NCBI GenBank assembly: GCA_030830415.1
Contig: JAURNB010000010.1
Coordinates: 1-5,354, forward strand
Reading direction: 5' to 3'
Source: Acidimicrobiales bacterium
Lineage (GTDB): Bacteria > Actinomycetota > Acidimicrobiia > Acidimicrobiales > Ilumatobacteraceae
DNA length: 5,354 nucleotides
Part shown: positions 1-5,094 of the stretch, piece after piece
How the letters are laid out: the number at the start of each line of letters is the position of its first letter
Numbering within the stretch: the first letter of the stretch is position 1
Position numbers and translations under genes: made by a program
Notes under the pieces: model-generated
The model's database searches: none
Seen by the model: only the letters and a program-made list of their open reading frames with translations
Told to the model about the DNA's origin: nothing

Positions 1-825
1 CACCTTGAAGACATCATGGAGCGCGGCGACCCCATTACCGGTGTGCCCTCAGGCTTTAATGATCTCGACGATTTGTTGTCGGGCTTTCAACCCGGCACGC
101 TCAACATTATTGGTGCGCGCCCCGCAATGGGTAAGAGTGCATTTGCGATGGGCATGGCCGTCAACGTGGCCACCATTACGCAAAAACCTGTTTTGTTTTT
201 CTCTTTGGAAATGGGTCGCGCCGAATTATCACAACGTATTTTGTCGAGCGAAGCGCGCGTCGATAGTGCAAAGTTGCGCAGCGGCCGCTTGAACGACGAA
301 GACTGGCGCCGCATTGGGCGTGCTATCGGGCGACTTTCTGTTCCGTTATATATCGACGACAACTCGTCGGTGACGGTCATGGAAATTCGCGCAAAGGCGC
401 GACGCATTGCCTCACAGTACGACGGCATCGGCATGATCGTGATCGACTACTTGCAGCTCATGGGTGGCAACTCTGGTTCAGAAAACCGCCAACTTGAAGT
501 GAGCGAAATCAGCCGTAACTTAAAAATTTTGGCGCGCGATTTCAAAATACCCGTTGTTGCACTCAGTCAGTTGAGCCGTGGTCTTGAACAACGCCAAGAC
601 AAGCGACCCACTCTGTCTGACTTGCGAGAGTCAGGCGCGTTAGAGCAAGACGCCGACGTCGTGATGTTCTTGTATCGCCCCGGTGTTTACGAAGATGATC
701 CGCAACGTAAAGCCGATGCGTATCTCAATGTGGCTAAGCATCGTGCTGGCGCAATTGGCGATGTGCGTTTGGTATTTCAAGCGAACTACACCCGCTTTGA
801 AAACTTCACAGCAAAAGGACAATGA
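1..825 (+). CDS. dnaB: Replicative DNA helicase DnaB, C-terminal part (5' end outside window)
   Basis: Hexameric 5'-3' helicase that unwinds DNA at the replication fork. The reading frame is open from base 1, so 274 residues of a protein usually about 450 long are present; the N-terminal domain and linker lie outside. Counting from base 1, Walker A is GARPAMGKS (residues 38-46, Lys45), the catalytic Glu is in SLEMG (about residue 70), Walker B is MIVIDYLQL (Asp149), followed by the LSQLSRGLEQR segment and SDLRESGALEQDAD. The end carries KHRAG, in the position of the family's arginine-finger/lysine region, and the terminal YTRFEN. These are hallmark DnaB motifs, so identity is secure. No intein interrupts Walker A or the later motifs, which are frequent insertion points in dnaB. 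The stop is TGA at 823-825. The next gene starts three bases later and its ribosome-binding site lies inside the last dnaB codons, suggesting one transcript. Confidence 0.97.
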   Translation, partial: HLEDIMERGDPITGVPSGFNDLDDLLSGFQPGTLNIIGARPAMGKSAFAMGMAVNVATITQKPVLFFSLEMGRAELSQRILSSEARVDSAKLRSGRLNDEDWRRIGRAIGRLSVPLYIDDNSSVTVMEIRAKARRIASQYDGIGMIVIDYLQLMGGNSGSENRQLEVSEISRNLKILARDFKIPVVALSQLSRGLEQRQDKRPTLSDLRESGALEQDADVVMFLYRPGVYEDDPQRKADAYLNVAKHRAGAIGDVRLVFQANYTRFENFTAKGQ

Positions 826-828
826 CAC

Positions 829-1035
829 ATGTTTCTTGGCGAAGATCTTTTGGCGTATCTCGTTCTTGCATTAGGTGGCGCACTTTGCGCCGGCAACATA
901 CTTGCCATGGTGAAACCACCACCACGCCCCAAGAGCGAAGAAGATCTTCCGCGTGCACCTATTGCGCGCACGGTCACCATGGCTGTTGTTGGTGGCATTG
1001 CCGCTGCATGGGCACTCGCCAGTTTGGTCAGCTAA
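829..1035 (+). CDS. Small two-helix membrane protein of unknown function
   Basis: A 68-residue protein that I do not recognise. It starts at ATG 829, three bases after the dnaB stop, with AAAGGA at 814-819 nine bases upstream as ribosome-binding site. Residues about 8-28 (LAYLVLALGGALCAGNILAM) form a hydrophobic segment. A Pro-rich, charged loop follows (KPPPRPKSEEDLPRAP, about 29-44), and then a second hydrophobic, Gly/Ala-rich segment at about 48-67 running to the C-terminus. This predicts a helical hairpin in the cytoplasmic membrane with both ends on the same side. The close spacing, the good ribosome-binding site and the terminator just downstream support a real gene at the end of the dnaB transcript. 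No catalytic motif is visible. Its position after dnaB may be simple co-transcription and need not mean a replication role. Confidence 0.8.
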   Translation: MFLGEDLLAYLVLALGGALCAGNILAMVKPPPRPKSEEDLPRAPIARTVTMAVVGGIAAAWALASLVS

Positions 1036-1066
1036 AACACGTCATTAAAACGTACGTATAAATAGT

Positions 1067-1098
1067 AAAAGGGCGGGTGCCGAAGCACCCGCCCTTTT
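1067..1098. terminator. Bidirectional intrinsic terminator between convergent genes
   Basis: AAAAGGGCGGGTGC (1067-1080) pairs perfectly with GCACCCGCCCTTTT (1085-1098) around the loop CGAA: a 14-bp stem with a GC-rich 10-bp core. On the plus strand it is followed by TTTTCTTTCTC, and on the minus strand by TTTTACTATT, so it can end both the dnaB/small-protein transcript and the binding-protein transcript. Read on the minus strand the loop is UUCG closed by C-G, the well-known extra-stable tetraloop, so termination may be strongest for the binding-protein mRNA. Confidence 0.93.
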
Positions 1099-1116
1099 CT
1101 TTCTCGTCAGAGAAAG
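1099..1116. other. Second small hairpin beside the terminator
   Basis: CTTTCTC (1099-1105) and GAGAAAG (1110-1116) form a perfect 7-bp inverted repeat around the four bases GTCA. It abuts the main terminator stem and lies six bases from the binding-protein stop codon (1123-1125). In the minus-strand mRNA it would fold before the main terminator and could protect the 3' end. It is AU-rich and weaker than the main stem; a function is inferred only from position. Confidence 0.45.
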
Positions 1117-1122
1117 TAGTTC

Positions 1123-2319
1123 TTACTTAATGTTCCAGAGAGCCTTGAACTGATCGGCCTGGGTCTTTGGACCCTTCCAGTTCTGGAGGCCGCCACCGTC
1201 AAGAATTGCCTTAGCAGCTTCTGGTGTATCAACAATGAAGGTCTGAAGTGCAGCACCTGTGCGCTCTTCGGTGTATGTGTCACCCAAAGAGTCGAGCACC
1301 ATTGCGTGAGCCATTACCCATGAGGCTTCAGCCTTAGGGTTTGAGGTCCATGCAGAGTGTGTTCCGTCAACTACTTCTTGCAAGTTTGGTGCTGAGAAGT
1401 CTCCACCAACAAGCTTCACATCGGTGATGCCAGCGGTCTTCAATGCAGCACTTACACCTGTTGGCAAGCCACCGAAAGCGAAGTGAACGTAGTTGGTCTC
1501 AGGATTTTCCTGGAGGTATGAAGCAACAGCCTGTGGAACTTTGCCACCGCCGAGGTCTTCAATGGTTACAGGAATCACGTCGAAGGTGCACTTTGCACAA
1601 CCAGCAGCAAGGGCAGCCTTGAATGCTTCTTCTGCAGCTACAAGAACTGGGAAGTCGCGAATGTTGACCATTACTACTTTGGCTTCTGCATTGCTGTCTG
1701 CGATGACCCATGGAGCAAATGCCTTCATGGCCATTTCAACATAGGAAGCATCACCAACAGTGGTGAGAAGTCCTTCAATGCCGCCATCAACTGTTTGTGG
1801 CTTGTCGGTGGTGTAACCCGAAGTGAACTTCACGCCTTTTGCAATACCTGCATCGAACTGTGCTTGGTAAAGAGCAATGGGTGAACCCGAGATGGCGATG
1901 TAGTTTGCGCCCCAGTCGAGTGCCTGCTGGATACCAGGAGCTGGTTCAAAGCTCTTGACGTTGATGACCTTGAGTTCCCAGCCGAGGAGCTTGGCAATTA
2001 CTGGCCAATCTTCGCCTACTTCTGGGCAGCTTGGGAGTTCACATGAAATCCAAGCAACTTTTTTACCGGTTGGAGGTGTTGCTGAAGCAGCAACGGTCAA
2101 CGCGATATTTTCTGGAATAGTTACTGCCTGTGCAGCAGCTTCTTTCGCAGCAGCAACTTCGTCAACTGCAGGAGCTGCAGTGTCTTCGGTTACTACGGTG
2201 GTGTCTTCTGTTGCAACTGTGTCTTCTGTTACTGAAGAATCTGAATCACTACCGCAAGCGGCAGCGAACAGACCCAAAGCAAACACAGCAGCAGCAACCC
2301 GAACGGTTGATTTACGCAA
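1123..2319 (-). CDS. ABC-transporter sugar-type substrate-binding lipoprotein
   Basis: Extracytoplasmic receptor (type 1 periplasmic-binding fold, Peripla_BP_4-like) of the importer encoded by the divergent neighbours; 398 residues. The start is TTG at 2319, supported by AAAAGGGG at 2326-2333, six bases upstream, and by an immediate signal peptide: MRKSTVR, then a hydrophobic core, then FAAAC with Cys22 as the lipidated residue. A Thr/Glu/Asp-rich linker with three TEDT units follows (residues 31-47). The mature domain shows family features: WISCELPSC (90-98), the hinge-like YIAISGSPI (140-148), the LKTAGITDVKLVGGD segment (293-307) and WTSNPKAEASW near residues 324-334, resembling the C-terminal ligand-binding segment of sugar receptors. 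Two cysteine pairs, Cys93/Cys98 and Cys241/Cys244, could form disulfides. Class is secure; the sugar or other ligand is unknown. The gene ends at the bidirectional terminator. Confidence 0.92.
   Translation of the reverse strand: MRKSTVRVAAAVFALGLFAAACGSDSDSSVTEDTVATEDTTVVTEDTAAPAVDEVAAAKEAAAQAVTIPENIALTVAASATPPTGKKVAWISCELPSCPEVGEDWPVIAKLLGWELKVINVKSFEPAPGIQQALDWGANYIAISGSPIALYQAQFDAGIAKGVKFTSGYTTDKPQTVDGGIEGLLTTVGDASYVEMAMKAFAPWVIADSNAEAKVVMVNIRDFPVLVAAEEAFKAALAAGCAKCTFDVIPVTIEDLGGGKVPQAVASYLQENPETNYVHFAFGGLPTGVSAALKTAGITDVKLVGGDFSAPNLQEVVDGTHSAWTSNPKAEASWVMAHAMVLDSLGDTYTEERTGAALQTFIVDTPEAAKAILDGGGLQNWKGPKTQADQFKALWNIK
2180..2230 (-). repeat. Three near-identical 12-base units encoding the TEDT linker
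   Basis: GTGTCTTCTGTT occurs at 2201-2212 and 2219-2230 and, with one mismatch (GTGTCTTCGGTT), at 2180-2191. On the coding minus strand each unit covers TEDT plus a neighbouring residue, giving TEDT at residues 31-34, 37-40 and 44-47 of the binding protein. The units lie in the flexible linker between the lipidated cysteine and the folded domain, where unit number can change in frame without harming the fold. Confidence 0.75.
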
Positions 2320-2325
2320 TGTATT

Positions 2326-2333
2326 CCCCTTTT
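2326..2333 (-). promoter_or_regulatory. Ribosome-binding site fixing the TTG start of the binding protein
   Basis: On the minus strand the sequence reads AAAAGGGG, then six bases, then TTG at 2319-2317. No in-frame ATG or GTG lies between the site and the signal peptide, so the site decides in favour of the rare TTG start. Confidence 0.8.
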
Positions 2334-2356
2334 AGTGGTGTATTGGAAGGTGCCGA

Positions 2357-2371
2357 CTCAGATAGTCTGAG
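2357..2371. promoter_or_regulatory. Candidate operator: inverted repeat in the divergent region
   Basis: CTCAGA (2357-2362) and TCTGAG (2366-2371) form a perfect 6-bp inverted repeat with a 3-base spacer TAG. It lies 38-52 bases upstream of the binding-protein start and just upstream of the plus-strand promoter candidate, so one regulator bound here could affect both sides. TCTGAGA is repeated at 2476-2482. It does not resemble the CG-centred LacI-type operator. No regulator gene is in the window. Function is inferred. Confidence 0.35.
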
Positions 2372-2379
2372 AACGACTG

Positions 2380-2408
2380 TTGAACCTTACTGAGGGAAAT
2401 TGGATAAA
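2380..2408 (+). promoter_or_regulatory. Weak candidate sigma70-type promoter for the ATPase-permease operon
   Basis: TTGAAC (2380-2385) and GATAAA (2403-2408) are separated by exactly 17 bases, each matching four of six positions of the standard -35 and -10 hexamers. Transcription would begin around 2415, leaving a leader of about 100 bases before the GTG at 2516. A second TTGAAC at 2449-2454 has no convincing -10 partner. I found no comparably good promoter on the minus strand for the binding protein. Confidence 0.25.
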
Positions 2409-2440
2409 CCAAGAGATCTTTAGTAGAACTTCCTTTGGAA

Positions 2441-2496
2441 ATCAGCATTTGAACACATACGCGGCTGATGTACGCTCTGAGACGTACGTCACATCA
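2441..2496 (+). promoter_or_regulatory. Two mutually exclusive leader stems before the ATPase ribosome-binding site
   Basis: ATCAGC (2441-2446) can pair with GCTGAT (2464-2469). TGATGT (2466-2471) can instead pair with ACATCA (2491-2496), extended inward by ACG with CGT across one bulged C. Both use bases 2466-2469, so only one can form at a time. The second stem ends one base before the ribosome-binding site at 2498. GTACG (2470-2474) and CGTAC (2483-2487) give a further inverted repeat here. The stems are short; a regulatory role is speculative. Confidence 0.25.
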
Positions 2497-2497
2497 T

Positions 2498-2506
2498 GGG
2501 GGAGAG
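2498..2506 (+). promoter_or_regulatory. Ribosome-binding site fixing the GTG start of the ATPase
   Basis: GGGGGAGAG lies nine bases before GTG 2516. An upstream in-frame ATG at 2468 would add 16 residues (MYALRRTSHHGG...) unlike any ABC ATPase start, and would place this purine-rich site inside the coding region. The GTG start gives VATTLHIHSLSKTFPG, the normal beginning of this family. Confidence 0.8.
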
Positions 2507-2515
2507 ACAACTACA

Positions 2516-4036
2516 GTGGCTACAACACTCCATATTCATTCACTTTCGAAGACATTTCCGGGCCAAGTTGCTTTGAATGATGTGGCACTCGACATTGAAG
2601 AGGGCGAAGTTCATGCCCTTGTTGGCCAGAACGGCTCGGGAAAGAGCACTCTCATTAAAATTTTGGCCGGTTTTCACCAGCCAGATGCCAATTTTGTGGT
2701 CACCATGCGCGGCCACGACTTCGCCATGGGAAGCGCTGTAGCTGCCCATGAAGCCGGCATTCGTTTTGTGCACCAAGACCTTGGCTTGGTTGAGGCCGTC
2801 AGCACTGTGGAAAACCTCGCCCTTGGGTTTGGGTACGACACGGGCTTTGGCAAACGCATCAACTGGGCCGCCGAAACCAAGCGGGCCAAACAGGCCCTTC
2901 TCGACCTGGGTTTCGACATCAACGTACGTGCCCCGGTTGCCACTCTTGGCGCCGCAGCCCGCACGGGTGTTGCCATTGCCCGTGCTTTGCAAGACTCAAA
3001 AGAAGGTATTTCCATTTTGGTGCTCGATGAACCGACGGCTTCGTTGCCCGGAGCCGACGTCGACACGTTGTTCGAGGCGGTTCGTCGCCTCACCAAGCGC
3101 GGCATCAGCGTTGTTTTCGTATCTCACCACTTAGAAGAGGTGTTCGACATCACCGACCGTGTCACAGTTTTGCGCGACGGCAAAGTAGTGGGCACCAAGG
3201 CCACCAAAGATCTCAACATGGACTCACTCATTGAAATGATTGTGGGTCGAGGAGTCACTTCCATTGCAGCCAACCGCACAGTTGACGCTTCACTGGCACC
3301 GCGTTTGCAGGTGCAGGGTCTTGTAGGAGCGGGCATTAATGGTGTGTCATTTTCTGTTCAGCCTGGCGAAGTACTGGGTGTTGTCGGCCTCACTGGTTCA
3401 GGTCGAGACACCATGGTGGGCACTTTGGCCGGTGCGTTAACGCGTCAAGGCGATGTTCTCATCGATGGTGCAGAACTCAAAGGTGGCGATCCACGTGAAT
3501 CACTCACCAAAGGTTTGTCGTTTGTTCCCGTCGACCGTTTGCGCAATGGCATTCTCGCTCTCATGAGCGTGCGTACAAACATCACCATTAGCGATGTTGA
3601 ACGCAATGCACATGGCATGCGCCTGAGCCATAAAGAAGAAAAAGCAGAAGCTGCAGAATGGGTAAAGAAACTTTCTGTTGTTACTGCCGGCACCGAAGTT
3701 CCCATTTCCACATTGTCTGGTGGAAACCAACAAAAAATCATGATGGCGCGCAGTTTTCGTTTAAATCCAAAAGTGTTGCTACTCGATGAACCAACACAAG
3801 GTGTTGACATTGGCGCTAAGGAAGAAATTCACACTTTTGTCGACCAAGCAGCTGCCGATGGAACAGCAGTTGTGGTGTGCTCCACCGATACTTCAGAACT
3901 TGCTCGCTTGTGTGACCGGGTTGTCGTGATGTATCGCGGGCAAATTACCAACACGCTCACACGAGCATCTGGCTTGTCTGCAGAAAAGATCGATCAATTG
4001 TTGCTTGCTGGATCCAGCATGGCAACAGCCTCGTAA
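2516..4036 (+). CDS. Fused double-domain sugar ABC-transporter ATP-binding protein (RbsA/XylG/MglA type)
   Basis: Cytoplasmic motor of a CUT2-class importer; 506 residues from the GTG start, close to E. coli RbsA (501). Domain 1 has Walker A GQNGSGKST (37-45, Lys43), Q-loop Gln87, Walker B ILVLDEPTAS (Asp171, Glu172) and switch His204 in VSHH. Its signature loop is LGAAART (144-150) where RbsA-type proteins have LSxGxQQ. Domain 2 has the Walker-A-like GLTGSGRDT (291-299) with Arg297 in place of Lys, a clean signature LSGGNQQK (400-407), Walker B LLLDEPTQG (Asp424, Glu425), and CSTD (455-458) without the switch His. Loss of the Lys and His in domain 2 is normal for RbsA relatives; the altered domain-1 signature is the less usual trait. 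It precedes the permease gene by 35 bases, so they are likely co-transcribed. Base composition falls from about 60% GC in the first half to below 50% in the second. The substrate is not deducible. Confidence 0.94.
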   Translation: MATTLHIHSLSKTFPGQVALNDVALDIEEGEVHALVGQNGSGKSTLIKILAGFHQPDANFVVTMRGHDFAMGSAVAAHEAGIRFVHQDLGLVEAVSTVENLALGFGYDTGFGKRINWAAETKRAKQALLDLGFDINVRAPVATLGAAARTGVAIARALQDSKEGISILVLDEPTASLPGADVDTLFEAVRRLTKRGISVVFVSHHLEEVFDITDRVTVLRDGKVVGTKATKDLNMDSLIEMIVGRGVTSIAANRTVDASLAPRLQVQGLVGAGINGVSFSVQPGEVLGVVGLTGSGRDTMVGTLAGALTRQGDVLIDGAELKGGDPRESLTKGLSFVPVDRLRNGILALMSVRTNITISDVERNAHGMRLSHKEEKAEAAEWVKKLSVVTAGTEVPISTLSGGNQQKIMMARSFRLNPKVLLLDEPTQGVDIGAKEEIHTFVDQAAADGTAVVVCSTDTSELARLCDRVVVMYRGQITNTLTRASGLSAEKIDQLLLAGSSMATAS

Positions 4037-4059
4037 ACCGTTTTATTTATTCGTTTGTG

Positions 4060-4065
4060 AAAGGA
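4060..4065 (+). promoter_or_regulatory. Ribosome-binding site fixing the permease GTG start
   Basis: AAAGGA lies six bases before GTG 4072. An in-frame GTG at 4057 is preceded only by T-rich sequence (TTTTATTTATTCGTTT) and would overlap this site, so 4072 is preferred. Confidence 0.8.
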
Positions 4066-4071
4066 ATACCT

Positions 4072-5094
4072 GTGTCAACTACAGAAACAACCGCAAGTGC
4101 ACCGCAGAAATCGATGCTGACTCGCTTAGGGATCGACCGGCTCAGTGCTTTGTATCTCGCCGGAGCTTTCATTGTCATCTTTGGCATCTGGAAGCCCGAC
4201 ACCTTTTTAAGTGTCGCGAGCTTCAAGCTCATCTTGGGTGAGAACGTTGCTATTGGTCTCTTGGCCTTGGCCTTCTTGGTGCCGCTTGCTACAAACTCTT
4301 TCGACTTGTCTATTGGTGCAATGACCTCACTGTCGTTGTGCATCACCACGTGGTTGTCTGACGATTTCCATCGCTCGTTCAACATGCCCGCAGGGCTCGC
4401 TGCATTGTGCGGAGTTGTGGTGTGCATGTTGTTCGGTGTGTTATCGGGTTTCATTGTGGTGAAACTCAAAGTGAACTCGTTTATTGCCACCTTGGGTCTT
4501 GGGCAAATTGTTACTGCAGTGTTGTTGAAAATTTCTGACAACCGTCAAATCACTTCTGTGTATTCCAAGTCGTATTTGAAATTTGGTAGCTACGAAGTGT
4601 TTGGCATTCCTGTTCTCTTCATCTATCTCATTATCATCGCCGCTATTTTGTGGTTTGTTCTTGAGCAGACACCAGTTGGTCGTTACCTCTTTGCAACCGG
4701 CGGCAACATTGAGGCTGCTCGACTTGCAGGTGTGCGCACCGACCGTATGGTGTGGGGCTCGCTCATTACCTCAGCAACCATTGCAGGCATTACCGGCGTC
4801 ATCTTGTCGGTGAAAATTGGTTTCTTCTCTACCGCAACTGGCCCTGGTTACTTGTTCCCAGCAATTGCTGCAGTGTTCTTCGGTGCATCACAGTTATCGC
4901 GACGCCCGAACGTATGGGGCACACTATTGGCCTTGTACGCACTCGCACTCGGTATTAAGGGCTTGCAACTCGTTGTGGGTTCTGGTTCATTCTGGGTAGA
5001 GCCACTCTTCCAAGGAACAACACTCATCATCGCTGTGTCACTTGCTAGCCAGCAAGCAGTTGCTCGTATTAAGAAGAAAAAGAAAACTGCTTAA
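4072..5094 (+). CDS. Sugar ABC-transporter permease (RbsC-like, BPD_transp_2 family)
   Basis: Membrane channel subunit, probably a homodimer, of the importer formed with the upstream ATPase and the divergent lipoprotein; 340 residues, near the usual 320-350. The N-terminal tail (MSTTETTASAPQKS) is cytoplasmic. Hydrophobic segments lie at about 26-41, 59-71, 81-95, 107-130, 136-153, 179-198, 228-248, 259-273, 282-300 and 311-325. Family motifs: DLSIGAMTSL (78-87), NSFIATLGLG (135-144), PVGRYLFATGGN (201-212) and EAARLAGVRTDR (214-225), the cytoplasmic loop expected to touch the ATPase. FFGASQLSRRPNVWGT (269-284) replaces the Gly-rich FxGGT/S segment of E. coli RbsC. The protein ends in five lysines (IKKKKKTA), consistent with a cytoplasmic C-terminus. 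Its TAA overlaps the next gene's ATG by one base. Class is secure; the substrate is unknown. Confidence 0.93.
   Translation: MSTTETTASAPQKSMLTRLGIDRLSALYLAGAFIVIFGIWKPDTFLSVASFKLILGENVAIGLLALAFLVPLATNSFDLSIGAMTSLSLCITTWLSDDFHRSFNMPAGLAALCGVVVCMLFGVLSGFIVVKLKVNSFIATLGLGQIVTAVLLKISDNRQITSVYSKSYLKFGSYEVFGIPVLFIYLIIIAAILWFVLEQTPVGRYLFATGGNIEAARLAGVRTDRMVWGSLITSATIAGITGVILSVKIGFFSTATGPGYLFPAIAAVFFGASQLSRRPNVWGTLLALYALALGIKGLQLVVGSGSFWVEPLFQGTTLIIAVSLASQQAVARIKKKKKTA

Noticed and set aside
121..150. Possible intein insertion at the DnaB Walker A
   Set aside because: GARPAMGKSAFAM is continuous and the later motifs follow at normal spacing.
2180..2230. Short repeats as a CRISPR-like or mobile repeat
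   Set aside because: The units are coding, 12 bases long, with 6-9 base gaps, and match the TEDT linker of a lipoprotein.
1955..2335. Open plus-strand frame of 126 codons opposite the binding-protein gene
   Set aside because: It is an antisense shadow of the signal peptide and repeat-rich linker; its Ala/Ser/Val-rich product mirrors the repetitive coding strand, and no ribosome-binding site or family motif is seen.
2468..2515. ATG at 2468 as the ATPase start
   Set aside because: It adds 16 residues unlike the family, has no good ribosome-binding site, and would put GGGGGAGAG inside the gene; GTG 2516 gives the expected N-terminus.
2540..3105. Long minus-strand and alternative plus-strand frames within the ATPase gene
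   Set aside because: The gene's GC-rich first half lacks stop codons in other frames; the ABC motifs fix the true frame.
4057..4071. GTG at 4057 as the permease start
   Set aside because: It is preceded only by T-rich sequence and overlaps the AAAGGA that serves GTG 4072.
4047..4541. Open minus-strand frame of 164 codons opposite the permease
   Set aside because: It lies wholly antisense to a well-supported membrane protein and shows no motif of its own.
5070..5086. A-rich run as a programmed frameshift site joining permease and flavoprotein
   Set aside because: The run is interrupted by G residues, encodes an ordinary lysine-rich C-terminus, and the next gene has its own ATG; simple coupling explains the layout.
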